Source: CAJBLF01 sp964418415 (GTDB lineage Bacteria; Patescibacteriota; Gracilibacteria; Absconditabacterales; Absconditicoccaceae). Taken from it: DNA of 38,265 nucleotides. The notes below the pieces were generated by a model, which ran no database searches, was not told the DNA's origin, and saw nothing but the letters and a program-made list of their open reading frames with translations. Of the stretch, positions 1 to 9,831 are shown one piece after another. Both the position numbers and the translations under genes were made by a program. Numbering within the stretch: the stretch's first letter is position 1; each line of letters begins with the position of its first letter. The stretch is taken from the NCBI GenBank assembly GCA_964418415.1, contig CAYQLB010000010.1, forward strand, positions 1-38,265, given 5' to 3'.

Positions 1-60
1 AATATAGACAAAAGATTCCATAGATATTTTACCATAGGTAATAAATATTGTATTTTAGCT

Positions 61-120
61 TCCGGCTAGATGCCGGTTGCAATTCCCTTCGGGAATGACC
101 CCACCGGCATGAGGAGCCGG
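61..120. repeat. Nested hairpin, intergenic
   Basis: Outer arms starting CCGGCT and ending AGCCGG enclose a second pair (ATGCCGG / CCGGCAT), and the centre is ATTCCC-TTCG-GGAAT. It is far richer in GC than its surroundings and lies just downstream of the minus-strand gene ending at 156, so it could act as a terminator or be a small dispersed palindromic element. No T-tract follows directly. Bases 1-60 show nothing I can name. Confidence 0.5.
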
Positions 121-155
121 AAAAGAAAATCGGAATGAGGCTTATACTGTGAATT

Positions 156-1094
156 TTATTTCTTGATGATAAGTTTATTTATTTTGTCGGCGTATGGTAT
201 CGCCACAATGGGTTTGCCATACAGCTTCAATGGCAGAAGGAAATGTAATCTCGCTCAGATTCCGCCATCAGCATGATAGAACAATGAGAGCGATTCCGTC
301 AAAGAATGTTTGGTCCGATCGTACATCTCAAGACCAGAAATATGTTTTTTTATACTAGTGAAACAGTGTTTATCATCATTCATATCACAGGGAAAAAATA
401 TTTTTTTATGGTCAGGATAATTCTGGCAAAATTGAGCGATCTTGTCGATATTGTATCTATCCACGGACTGCTTGTTGATATTGATCAGAATATAATTTTG
501 CTTGATGTTTGAAGAGTGATGCTTGATGCTTTGGACGATTTCTTGTGCGAAGTCCTCATATAATATGGTTTCTGTGTTGAATTTTTTGGCTATCGCCAAA
601 GACTCTCTATCTCTGACAATAATTTTTTCCGCTTTGGGAAGTAGCTGTCTGTACAACACTTCCGTTCGTCATTTCTTGGATTTTCCGATACCGCCAAGCA
701 AAACAAATTGTCCTTTCCTCACACTATAATTAAATAAGATAGGAAGATTCCATCCATCATGCGGAAATGGTCTTTCATCTGACAACACCTCTCCTCCACC
801 GAAAAATTTGAAGGTCTTTTTGTGTTTTCCGAATCCGAGAAAATTAAATAAATGAGTAATGAACTTGTATTTGTGCTGTTTAGCATTCACTAATTTGAGT
901 GAACTCAGTTGTTTTTCTGTCAGTAATCATTGATAATTTTCCCATATTCGATCTTCCATCCATGACTTGTCGCCTACTTCGATAAAGAGCTTTGTGAGAG
1001 GATATTTAGCGAATAATCGTTTAGCTACTCCAAAAAATAAGAGCTCGTCTCCGAAATTTCTATATCCATAATATCCTCTCAAATAGCCTTCCAT
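156..1094 (-). CDS. Polysaccharide pyruvyl transferase family protein (CsaB-like)
   Basis: A 312-residue protein in table 25. The N-terminus reads MEGYLRGYYGYRNFGDELLF, the usual GYYG-x-GNxGDE opening of polysaccharide pyruvyl transferases. About residue 80 follows FFGGGEVLSDE, then LLGGIGKSKKG and, near residue 155, the family segment VRDRESLAIAKKF with a following LYEDFA. Enzymes of this family transfer pyruvate from phosphoenolpyruvate to cell-wall or surface polysaccharide, often to anchor S-layer proteins; that role is inferred here. In-frame TGA codons occur near 927, 669 and 255 and sit where glycine fits, for example directly after GIGKSKK. The stop is TAA. The ATG at 1094 was chosen because it directly precedes the conserved opening. 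It is the last gene of a minus-strand envelope block with murG and the lamin-tail protein upstream. Confidence 0.88.
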
Positions 1095-1218
1095 ACTTCA
1101 AAACGAATTAAAAGTTAAGAGTTCACAGTGTATAGTTTTAATTATCTCATTATAGACTATCGTAAAAGAACAATAGTATATTTTAGCAAATCCATCACTC
1201 TTCACTATCAACTATAAA

Positions 1219-1605
1219 CTATTCACTAAGCTTATTTTCTGCTTTCTTTTTCTCCGCTACGTTGATACTCTTAACGAACGCCATAAGCATCTTGGTGACG
1301 TGTCGCGTCATATCGTAGAAGCTTTTGAATTCCTCTTGAGTGATGCAACCTAATTCTAGCAATAGATAGAGCATAGATCTCATCTGACTGGTGCCTCATT
1401 TAGCATCGATGAACGCTTCTTTGATAGCTTTATTGCTTCTATTTTCAAACCCTTCTGCAATACGATTCATGATCGTAATATTAGTCTTTATAAGTACGTC
1501 CTTGAGACCATATTCTTTACAATTCTTGCAAGCGTCATACAATTTCAAGGTAAGTTCTTTGGCCTTCTGCCAAGCGATAAGGTCTTCAAATTTTTCTATT
1601 TTCAT
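1219..1605 (-). CDS. Four helix bundle protein (S23/IVP-like family)
   Basis: 128 residues, starting MKIEKFEDLIAWQKAKELTL and carrying the family hallmark NRIAEGFENRSNKAIKEAF about residues 47-65, followed by a third and fourth helix with LLLELGCITQEEF. This matches the small four-helix-bundle family first seen as ORFs in intervening sequences of 23S rRNA genes (TIGR02436) and now found widely as free-standing genes; the function is unknown. One TGA (1396) reads as glycine in AKGGTS at the end of helix two, exactly where a standard reading would break the protein. The stop is TAG. No rRNA gene is nearby, so it is a free-standing copy. About 85 bases separate it from the lamin-tail gene upstream. 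Confidence 0.88.
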
Positions 1606-1691
1606 GATAATAAGATAATAAGATAAAAATAATTAGATTGATTTTGAGATGGGTTACAACATATCCCATCTAATTCGTTTATTCTGTCTTT

Positions 1692-4247
1692 TTATTTCCC
1701 CAACAACGCTTTAGCACCTTCGAATAATACAATGATAATTATCGGCGTATGTTCTATGACCTCAAGTTGTTTCTTGATATCGGTCACGGGAACTTTTTGT
1801 CCATATATGTCCACTTGCGTTTGTCACTTACTAATCAATTTTTTACTCTCTGCGAGAAGATCGAAGTAACGTTTGATATCCGTGTCGTAATACAGCGGCT
1901 GCCAATCATTGATCAAATAACTCTTAATGAGTGAAGAGAATCCTTTGTAGAGTTTCTGTTCTTGAGTGGTTTTGAATGCAGCCTTTCCTGCGGGAATTTT
2001 TTTACAAAGATATGATTGGCCATCATATCGGATACAAAGTTCATTCTCAATTTTTTTGAGCTGCAAGGACGTCATAATCGAAAGATCTTGTGGAGCTAAC
2101 ACAGCTAATCAGGTGTCCGAAGCGTAGATTTTTTCTCCTTCTTTGGGCGTCCTATAGCAGAATTTCGTCAGCTCCTGTTCTTGGTAGAAGAGTCTGACAC
2201 AATCAGCTTTATTGACTAAGCCCAAATTTCATGAAATTATATTCTCCTGACCTCCGATGACGAAACCACTTAATTTCTTTTTGGTTTTTTCTCTACGGAG
2301 CGTGAATCCCTGACTCAGATCAAATTTAGTGACGAGTCCTGAGTCACGAGTAACTAGTCACTCGTTACTAATCTGTAGTCCGAGTTCCTCTACCGTGTCT
2401 TTACCTTTGGGATTGGGGAGCACATAGGTGATCTCAAAAGTGACTCAAGAAAAATCATAGAGTATTCCTGTAATTATCTCTTCGCCCGTCAATTGAAGTC
2501 ATGATTCGATAACAATCTCCTCTTTGATGTTTGGATTATATTTGTAGGTATCGAAAATATACTCACCGTATGTCAGCTGAATAACAACCTCACTGCCATC
2601 TTTGGTGCTGTTGGGAAAACCGAAGTTTTTGGTGAAGGTCGTAGGCTTGTCCATCGGCAGTGTCCGTGGAAGTATTTTGTTAGTTCCGTTGACTTTGAGT
2701 CTAAATATCTTACTCAAATCCAAGGGAACTGTATCACCAGAAACATGATGGGCTAATAAGGTAACGGTTTCATTGTCCGTATCAGAACCTTCCGGGTCAT
2801 ACACCACGTCCATAATTTTGACGCTATAGTCTCAAACAACAAAACCTGTCGTAACGACTTCGTTTTCTCACGAAAATATCCCGCCCGTACCGACAGGTGG
2901 ACAGGTATTGCCACTGCTTTGGTCTCCGGTGCCCGCTGGGAGGTATTCAATTTTAGTCATGGTCAGACCTGATAAGTATTTCAAAAATCTCCTTTCGAAT
3001 CCTGGCGAAAAGTAGTCTACGGAGTCCAAAACCTGGGCACATTGACGGGTTGATCCATTGAAATAATAGGAACTACCTATCATATCTCCAGAATGATAGA
3101 CAATGTCCATAACCCGTCTACTTTGTCTATAACCAATGGTTATCACTAACCGATTTCAGGTACTTACGAGGGAAAAATCATCATTTCGTACACTCTGGAA
3201 TCCTTCAGCATTTCGGTAGCCTGATGATGAAATTAAGAAAAACGAACCATTTTCCAAGGTAGTACCTGAGTTATCCCAAGAAAATACCAGACCAGTCCTC
3301 AAGAGATTGCCCGATATAGACAAGCTATCTATGGTTATTGATCCGCTGACCGCCAATTCGATATAGGGCGGATAGATTTCGTTACCGGGGAATATTTCAA
3401 CGACTTTTAGCAGTCACCTTTGATCTAAAGAAACACAAGGAATGGGCAGATCAGAATTTTCTCATGACTGTCCGGGAGGAAATGCAACGTTAGTAGGAAT
3501 TTCTAAACCACCATAACTACCTGGATTGATCATATAGCCACTCAGAGCGTTTACTATCCTGCCTGTTTGTACCCGGGTGGAAACTCCGTTCAGCTTTTCA
3601 AAGGACGTTTTCTTGTCGTTGTAAAAGTTGACCCGATAGAAATCTACAAGGAACTCATCCCCTACCTGACCAGAGACCGTGAGTTGAATTACTATCGGTG
3701 CGGTGTCGATCATATTCAGTGAAAGTCATGTCTTACCGATAAATCGATTGCCAGAGACCTGAGAAAGGGTATCCCCAAAGATTTTGGACTGGCCAGACAA
3801 AAGGGAAACATCAGTCAAAGTAAGTAAGCTACTTTTGACTCCTGCTATCGTGAAGGTTCCCTGAAAATTACTGTCACCGATATTCGTAATCTCGATCCAT
3901 TCGTCAGTCCCATCATAATACACTTCGGAGATAATGAGATGAAAAATGGGATCAGGTTCCAGGTTTCAGGTTCAAGGTTCTTGATCTCCTGTCCCTTGTC
4001 CCACGTCCACTGTTTCCAGGGTTGTTTCTCCTGATAACAATGGAATATCTGTTCATGAAAAATCCCCTCACGAACTATTACATTCACCACTGTCCACTTC
4101 TGTCATGATCTGTCATAGATCTACTATTTCCTCGTTTCCTACATCCATTGTTCCCGATTCTATCACTCCTGTTTCTTGTGCCAAAGAAGTACCGATGATT
4201 ATCAAGCTCGCTGCCACCAATAATAAAATTAGCCGCCCCTTTTTCAT
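1692..4247 (-). CDS. Large secreted protein with lamin tail domains
   Basis: 851 residues in table 25; a standard reading breaks it into at least seven pieces, all in one frame. A signal peptide (MKKGRLILLLVAASLIIIG followed by TSLAQ) leads into a low-complexity spacer rich in G, T, E and P. A lamin-tail domain starts about residue 105 (SEVYYDGTDEWIEITNIGDS). Further LTD-like units begin near residue 479 (VVYDPEGSDTDNETVTLLA) and near 600 (ITYVLPNPKGKDTVEELGLQ). The C-terminal ~150 residues are charged and end in a short hydrophobic stretch (PIIIIVLFEGAKALLG). Bacterial LTD proteins are extracellular, often linked to nucleases or surface attachment, but I see no nuclease motif. ATG 4247 was chosen because it begins the signal peptide. 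It lies ~215 bases downstream of murG and has its own structured leader. Confidence 0.82.
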
Positions 4248-4325
4248 AGCTGTTTAGTGAAATAAAAGGTACCCGAGATGGTACGAAAGACCGAATTTTT
4301 TTGAGGCTTTCGCACATCAGTCGGT

Positions 4326-4339
4326 GTTCTGCGCAGAAC
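4326..4339. repeat. 14-bp perfect palindrome in leader of lamin-tail gene
   Basis: GTTCTGCGCAGAAC is a perfect palindrome. With one mismatch pair it extends to CGG/CCG on both sides. It lies 80-92 bases upstream of the ATG at 4247, so it could be a protein-binding site or a leader hairpin for that gene. Confidence 0.45.
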
Positions 4340-4386
4340 AGCCGAGAGTGTAATGGAGTGGAATTAGAAAAAAATTGACAAAGATA

Positions 4387-4414
4387 GGAAAAAAGTTCGC
4401 ACCCGGGTGCGAAC
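4387..4414 (-). terminator. Rho-independent terminator downstream of murG
   Basis: A perfect 20-base palindrome GTTCGCACCCGGGTGCGAAC (4395-4414) is followed on the minus strand by a run of six T (4389-4394). It lies 50 bases after the murG stop. A second palindrome, CACCCGGGTG at 4453-4462, stands directly beside the stop codon of murG and shares the same core. Confidence 0.75.
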
Positions 4415-4463
4415 TATGGTAATTGGCTTTTGTAGCTACTTTTTGACTATCTCACCCGGGTGC

Positions 4464-5564
4464 TTACGCTAATAAACTTTCTCGCACCGCTTGTTTTGCA
4501 TGTGCTATAATTGCTTTTTTATCTTTCTGCTGATTAATTTTTTTAAATCCTTTGAAGTATTCTATCGCTTTAGCTAATTGTTCTTCGAAGTCGACATCTC
4601 TTTGATTAAGTCGAATATCATTGTGATGTTTGGCATACCATTTAGCATTATCATACTGATCATGAGTTCGTGGTATAGGTACAATAATCTGTTTCATATC
4701 ATAGAGTTTTTGTTCGGCTAATGATGTCGTACCGCCACGAGTGATAGCAATATCACAGATATTATACAATTCTCCCATCTGTTTTTGGCTTACAAAACCA
4801 TAGGTATGTACATGATGAAATTTGTCGAATAGTGTCGACATCTCTTCATTTTCGAGTCCTAACACTACAAAGAATTCATACTGTTCCTGTACATCTGGGG
4901 TGAATTCTAAAATATGATGAATGTTCTGGTAGAGTCTTTTGGATCCTTGAGAGCCCCCAACAACAAGTACTAAGGTTTTGGAAGTGAACTCCGGATGTGT
5001 TTCGATAATGATATCATCAGAAAGAATTTGACCTATAGTCGTTGCATCTGGTAATGCTCAATTGAATCCTGTAAATGTCTTCTTAGCGAAGCGACTGGCT
5101 ATCCTATTGACCAATCCCGGACGGGTATCTGATTCGTGAACAACGATTTTTCTGCGGAGGAGTGCTGCCGCTAAAACAGCTGGTAAAGCTACGTAACCAC
5201 CTTTACAGAAAACAACATCGATACGATAAAAGAGGAGTCGATAGATCGATTGAAAAAATCAAAACAAGAAACGAAACAAGTCAGGAATATTTTTGAGTTT
5301 GGATTTTCGATAACTTTCTCTGCGATATTTTCAGGAAAAAATAGGAATAAACTTCAACTGATTTTCTTTCTCGTTCTCTTGAATATCACGACATATCTTT
5401 GCTTCTAGACTGTTTTTCGATCCAAATCGATAGAGCTTTTGGATATGTTCGCTATATGATGGATGATGTTCAAGGAATTCCAACAAGCTTTTGATAGGAA
5501 ATACATGACCACCCGTTCATCCACCAGCCATAGCTATATTGAGTTTTTTAGTATTGTGTGTCAT
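4464..5564 (-). CDS. murG: UDP-N-acetylglucosamine--undecaprenyl-PP-MurNAc-pentapeptide transferase MurG
   Basis: 366 residues. The glycosyltransferase adds GlcNAc to lipid I to give lipid II at the inner face of the membrane. Visible motifs are the N-terminal glycine-rich loop AMAGGGTGGHVFP (residues ~11-23), FCKGGYVALPAVLAA, VVHESDTRPGLVNR, the second glycine loop VVGGSQGSKRL and the nucleotide-sugar binding region ITRGGTTSLAEQ with IPRTHDQYDNA near the C-terminus. Family members have an equivalent S-R-x-GA-x-T-x-x-E segment, so RGG here is a small variation. TGA codons fall at glycine sites, including one in TGGH. The start is ATG 5564, the end TAA. A terminator follows. Upstream lies the HigA-like gene on the same strand, 114 bases away. 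Confidence 0.93.
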
Positions 5565-5678
5565 TTTATATGTGTTTACCTTATAAATATTTTAGATTAA
5601 GAATTAATAGCTTCGCTAATCAAGGGCTATGCCTATTAAGAATTATGGAGATTTTTAATATTTAATTCTTAATTTAGT

Positions 5679-5984
5679 TTAAAAATCTTCGAAGACTTCG
5701 TGTTCTTTGGTCTTTTTTTGATAGGAAAATAGTTGTTGGAGTTTTGGTGCCATAACAACTTTTATAGTTTCATAATCGAAATCATTTTGAAATTTGAGTC
5801 GCTTTTGTTCGGGATCACCAAAAACCGTCGACAATAAAATATCTCGCTGGACAGTAATATTTCTTTTTCCTTTGATGAGCTCATTGACCTCCGAAATTTT
5901 TTTGCCGATCATGGCAGCAAATTGTTTTTGAGTCAATCATCTATTCTTGAGTTCTTGCTGAAGAAGTTGTCCTGGATGTTGCAT
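5679..5984 (-). CDS. HigA-like XRE-family helix-turn-helix regulator
   Basis: 101 residues: a short lead MQHPGQLLQQELKNRG, then a helix-turn-helix LTQKQFAAMIGKKISEVNEL followed by IKGKRNIT, the pattern of the HigA antitoxin group (L-S-x-x-x-L-A..., INELLNGKRxI). A charged C-terminal half ends EHEVFEDF. The glycine before LTQKQ is TGA, which is why a standard reading would start later at a TTG. HigA proteins bind palindromic operators and repress their own promoter. Here five palindromes lie 70-378 bases upstream of the start. No HigB-like toxin ORF is seen on either side, so this may be an orphan antitoxin or a plain regulator. murG follows 114 bases downstream. Confidence 0.72.
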
Positions 5985-6053
5985 ACGGTGACAAAGAGAA
6001 TAAAAATATGAAAAGATGGAGTGATGTAAATATTGAGAATTACTATTTCAATT

Positions 6054-6362
6054 TTCCACAGTTCTATGAATTAGTGAATTTCTACATATAGTTTTTTTAT
6101 TATAGTAATCAAGCTATTTTTCACTCATTCTACGAAATAGTGAAATTTACAATCTTTCTTATTTTATTGTGATTTCTTATCTTTTCTTCTATTTTTTTCA
6201 CTCTTTCCCTGAAACAGTGAACTCTTTTCTTATTACATTTTTCATTGAAATCACCAAGATATTCACTAATTATATAAATAAGTGAATTGGTAAAAATTTC
6301 TTTCTTTATTATTATATTGGTAACTATTTATATAAAATTCATTACTTATACGAAATAGTGAA
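6054..6362. repeat. Array of five 25-bp imperfect palindromes
   Basis: Five 25-bp sites at 6054-6078, 6120-6144, 6197-6221, 6262-6286 and 6338-6362. Each has a left arm like TTCACTnnTTC, a 3-bp centre (TAT, TAC or CCT) and a right arm like GAAATAGTGAA; the arms are complementary (11-3-11). The right end AGTGAA is identical in all five. Start-to-start distances are 66, 77, 65 and 76 bases, an alternating pattern. Spacers of 40-52 bases are AT-rich, unlike one another and contain no gene. The array fills most of the 563-base gap between the genes at 5984 and 6548 and lies upstream of the HigA-like gene. It could be an operator array, a partition site or an origin with iterons. Bases 6363-6547 are extremely AT-rich with short ATATA palindromes. 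Confidence 0.85.
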
Positions 6363-6547
6363 TTTTCAAAAAAATTAAAATAATATATAGTATATAAAAC
6401 ACTACCGTCAGAAAAAACCTATATATAGACATATAGATTATTTTCTATATATTATGTAAAAAAATATGAAATTCGTTGATTTTCCATAGAAATGCATATA
6501 CTTTTTTTGCTTAGTTGACTTTTCTATTTATTATTATATTTATATTA

Positions 6548-7261
6548 TTAATATACATTATTTTCATAAAATCTTTTTTTTATTCACTGAAGTTTCTTTT
6601 CTGATAATCATGACTTCTCTTTTAAAAACAGATTCCATGATTCTATGAATATTTCATCTAATTCTTCTCTCGTTAACCTCTCCCCAACAGGTTTTTTATA
6701 TTCCCTCTCTGTTTTTATATCGGAAAATATTTGATTGAGTATTGGATCGACAACCATTTCTTGTTGCATCTTCTCTATTGCTTTTTGTGCTGCTTCATAT
6801 TTTAGACCCTCTCTTTTGTCAATTTTTTGTTGTTTTTTCTCTTCTTTAACTTGTTTTTCCTTTAATTTTTCTGGCAATATCTCCAATATATCTCTTTTAC
6901 CATTATTGGTAAGTTTTGCTGTCTTCCTGACCGCATGCATTAGTATACCTATAAGAGACTTACATTCTGATTTGTCTATACGATTATCATGCTGTATTCT
7001 AGACCAAAATATCTCATCAAATGCATTATCAAAAGCTTTTCTGCCATCTACCGTAGCAAAATTTATCCTCTTTTCTCTAAGTGCGTTAATTTTTTCACAT
7101 AATTCATCTTCCGTAAATCAATTTTCTATCATATTTTGCCATATAGGCAAAACATCATCACCCTCATATTCTTTTTTGAAGGTAAGGTAATCAATAGCAA
7201 TTTTGGGAGTAAGTGGAAGGAAGTATACTGATTCCTCTACAACATCTATCATTTCCTTCAT
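6548..7261 (-). CDS. Hypothetical protein, coiled-coil rich
   Basis: 237 residues that I do not recognise. The N-terminus is MKEMIDVVEESVYFLPLTPK; a mixed helical region about residues 1-105 includes IWQNMIENGFTEDELCEKIN and is followed by a strongly charged segment (residues ~120-160: LPEKLKEKQVKEEKKQQKID) that looks like a coiled coil. It then ends with an acidic/basic helix set (RLTREELDEIFIESWNLFLK) and a short tail past a TGA at 6608. The stop is TAA at 6548. Several TGA codons are read as glycine. It follows the 551-residue gene on the same strand by about 60 bases, suggesting one transcript. No signal peptide or membrane segment is seen, so a cytoplasmic protein is likely. Confidence 0.7.
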
Positions 7262-7321
7262 AGACAAGATAAAGATAGTATAAGTATACTCAGCTTGTCA
7301 AAAAAGTCAAATTCTGTCTAC

Positions 7322-8977
7322 TTATATATCCAAGCGTAATTGACTATCGAGTATATTATTAGTTTTTTTCTTCTTCAGTTCTCTTTTATCCGTTATCATG
7401 TGGTGTACCTTTATTTTTCTATCATTTCGTTTTTTTGACCATTCTTTATCGAACATTTCATCCATATATTTGAATGTTATATAATTACGGATACAATATA
7501 TAATATCTTTTTCGCGACGTTCTGAATTGATCATATTCTGAGTTAATTGACTATTAATTTCATCAGATTTTTTGTACATATTTGCCTTTATTTGGTAGAA
7601 ATTATTGTTTTTGTTCATAACAATACCAAAGATATGTCGATACTGAAAAGGTACTTTATATCTCTTTAGGAGCTTATTCCTAATTTCCGTGAGACTATGA
7701 TCATATATCTCTTTTCCTTGATCTGGTGCCGATTCTATACATGTTGTATGTTCCTTCTTTTTCTCTTGTGCGTACAAAAGCTTCTTTTTGATATCTTCGA
7801 TAATTTCTTGAGTATGAGGATCTTGATCATGCATATTTTTTTGATAATCAAGAAGTATAGAAAGGTGTTTTTGGTGTTTAGCCTCATCTTGTTTATAGAT
7901 ATGATAGAGAGGATTAAGTAATTCGAATGACATATCTCTCAATCATTTCTGAGTATTATATTCTTTCATGATATCTATACGTATTTTGTTACTATTTGTT
8001 TTTTCCGCGAAAAAATAGGTACTATCTAGATATTTTTCCCGATATTCTATATCCTCGAATAATACATGTTCATAAGAAAGATCCAATGGATAGGTATCAT
8101 ATATTTTAAGATTATTCCATAATTTTTTGGTGATGTATTTTTGATCAATATCAAGAGAGGATCAGTATTTTTCATGAAAATATTGTACAAGTTCCTGTAT
8201 AAGCAACTCTAACCATTTTCCTCATTTTGACGATTTGATATCAAAGACTATCTGCTGTTCTATCAACGATCACACCAAGAGATAGAGAAAATATCTTTCT
8301 ATTATTTGTTTCACTATCTCAGGATCAGTATTTTCTTTGGATAGAAGTTTGGTATATTTTGATGATAATTTTTCCATAGTAGAACCAATATCCTGTACGA
8401 AACTCTTATAATTTTCATCAGTAACCAGACGATGGTTTTTTGGAAGCCAAACCTTTTCTTTCTGTTTTTTCTGCTCTTTTACACGCTTTTCAATCTTTTT
8501 TTGATACCTTTCCTCTTTGGTCCTAGAAAGATATTCATGCCAATAATTTTCCCTTGAACAATCTGCCGATCAAGAGATATCTCTTTCTCAGAAAATTATA
8601 TCGAACCATAAGTCTTGCCTTAATTCCTCATTATATTCACTACCTGGAGGAACATCTTCAGCTACTTTATCGAATACCTGATGATAGATCGGTTGAATTA
8701 TCCTAAGAATATCGGATTGTATTCTGTTTATATAGGCTATTTTCTTTTCTAACCGTTCTTTCCTATCTGTGTCTACTTGTGTCGAAGTAAGATATGTTAG
8801 TTCTTTTGTATATTCATCATATTTCTGACTATTTTTTTCTTTTCGATCTAAAAAATAGAGGAGCTCTCCTTGCTCTTTCTGTAGTATTTCCTTGAATCTT
8901 TGTAAGAGGAGATGTTTTTGGGAATTCATTAGATCCCTTCATCTATACCATTCCTCTTTTTGAGTACTTTTCTCCAT
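7322..8977 (-). CDS. Hypothetical 551-residue coiled-coil protein
   Basis: A long gene in table 25 (TGA at 8939, 8588, 8570, 8270, 8222, 8162 and 7943 among others), ending TAA. I recognise no family. It is very rich in K, E, Q and I. The first ~115 residues are helical and coiled-coil like (LLQRFKEILQKEQGELLYFL, RKERLEKKIAYINRIQSDIL). A basic stretch near residue 160 (EERYQKKIEKRVKEQKKQKE) is followed by a middle part with aromatic residues (ERYFLYLLVGSLIEQQIVFD; LVQYFHEKYG). A second coiled-coil and a basic tail (DKRELKKKKTNNI) close the protein. No signal peptide. The ATG at 8977 is preceded only by the AT-rich hairpin of the next gene upstream. It is probably co-transcribed with the 237-residue gene. 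The pair plus the palindrome array looks like a separate module. Confidence 0.7.
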
Positions 8978-8984
8978 ACTAGAC

Positions 8985-9016
8985 AAAAAATATATATACA
9001 CCCTTTTTGTATATAT
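8985..9016 (-). terminator. Rho-independent terminator after pseudouridine synthase gene
   Basis: A perfect 9-bp stem (ATATATACA 8992-9000 with TGTATATAT 9008-9016) and a 7-base loop are followed on the minus strand by TTTTTT. It lies 30 bases beyond the stop of the gene ending at 9046 and separates it from the hypothetical pair downstream. Confidence 0.65.
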
Positions 9017-9045
9017 TTATGTTTTATTGTCAATCTTTTTGATAT

Positions 9046-9771
9046 TTATTCCTGTATTTGAAAACCTACACTTCGAAGACAAAGATTTCCTCTAGTAACA
9101 TCTTCTCCATATAGCGTATCTCCTATTACTGGATATCCTATTCCTGCAAGATGAACTCTAATCTGATGCCTTACTCATTTGTAAATACCTATAAGCAATG
9201 TTGTGATATCTGTCGTTTCATCGTGTTGTAATACTTTGACAATAGTACTTGGCTTATGTAATTTACTTCTTCCTTTTTGTTCGTCTTTTGGTGTACGAAC
9301 AACAATCATCCTATCTTCTTTATACTTATGATGCATGATGGGGATAGTTATCTCAAATGCTGAATCATGTAAACGTCATTTAACTTGTGCAATATATCGT
9401 TTATTTACTTTTCCTTCTGTTTGGAGCCTCCTGTATCTTTGATATGCTTTCTTGGTTTTTGCAAAATACAGAAATCCCGCTGTCTCATTATCTAATCTAT
9501 TGAGCAACCCCAATTCCTCCTCTTTACCAAATTCTTTTATTTGGTATGCTATCAATGATTTTTTCAGTTCTATTTGGATAAAATCAGGAAGATCTATATA
9601 AGGAACAAGATGTTCTGGGATAGAAAAGTCTATTTTTATCTCTTTTTGATTATCCATAAGCATATCAAGAAAACATATATCCTTACCAAAAGTTGTGGGG
9701 ATACCATTAGGTTTTCGAAGTACAAAAAAATCGTCATTATGGTAACATATTATTTTAGACAAAATATTCAC
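9046..9771 (-). CDS. RluA-family pseudouridine synthase
   Basis: 241 residues. RluA-type enzymes isomerise uridine to pseudouridine in rRNA or tRNA. The catalytic motif is visible as LGLLNRLDNETAGFLYFAKT (residues ~88-107; the Asp of RLD is the catalytic residue, with N in place of the usual H before it). The C-terminal signature YKGVRHQIRVHLAGIGYPVI is followed by GDTLYG. The opening FVLRKPNGIPT is also typical. Two of these glycines are TGA codons (after QVK at 9376 and in YKG). No S4 domain is present. The start appears to be GTG at 9771, since a TAG lies two codons upstream. It is the last gene of a block with secF, rnc and LCP upstream and has its own terminator. Confidence 0.87.
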
Positions 9772-9831
9772 AATCTACGGTAATAAAATAAACATATTTC
9801 GTGATATACACTTTTATTTTATCTGATATGA

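Noticed and set aside
1692..4247. Cluster of seven small genes or a decayed pseudogene
   Set aside because: All pieces lie in one frame and only TGA separates them; with TGA as glycine the protein is whole and has a signal peptide and clear domains. The same holds for all other split genes.
6054..6362. CRISPR array
   Set aside because: Repeats are degenerate, the spacers are low-complexity AT sequence of two length classes and no cas gene is nearby.
5985..6547. HigB toxin gene next to the HigA-like gene
   Set aside because: Neither strand in the gaps on both sides holds an ORF of suitable length in table 25.
6735..7190. 151-residue plus-strand ORF
   Set aside because: It is antisense to the 237-residue gene, serine/phenylalanine-rich like a shadow of lysine/glutamate-rich coding sequence, and has no family resemblance.
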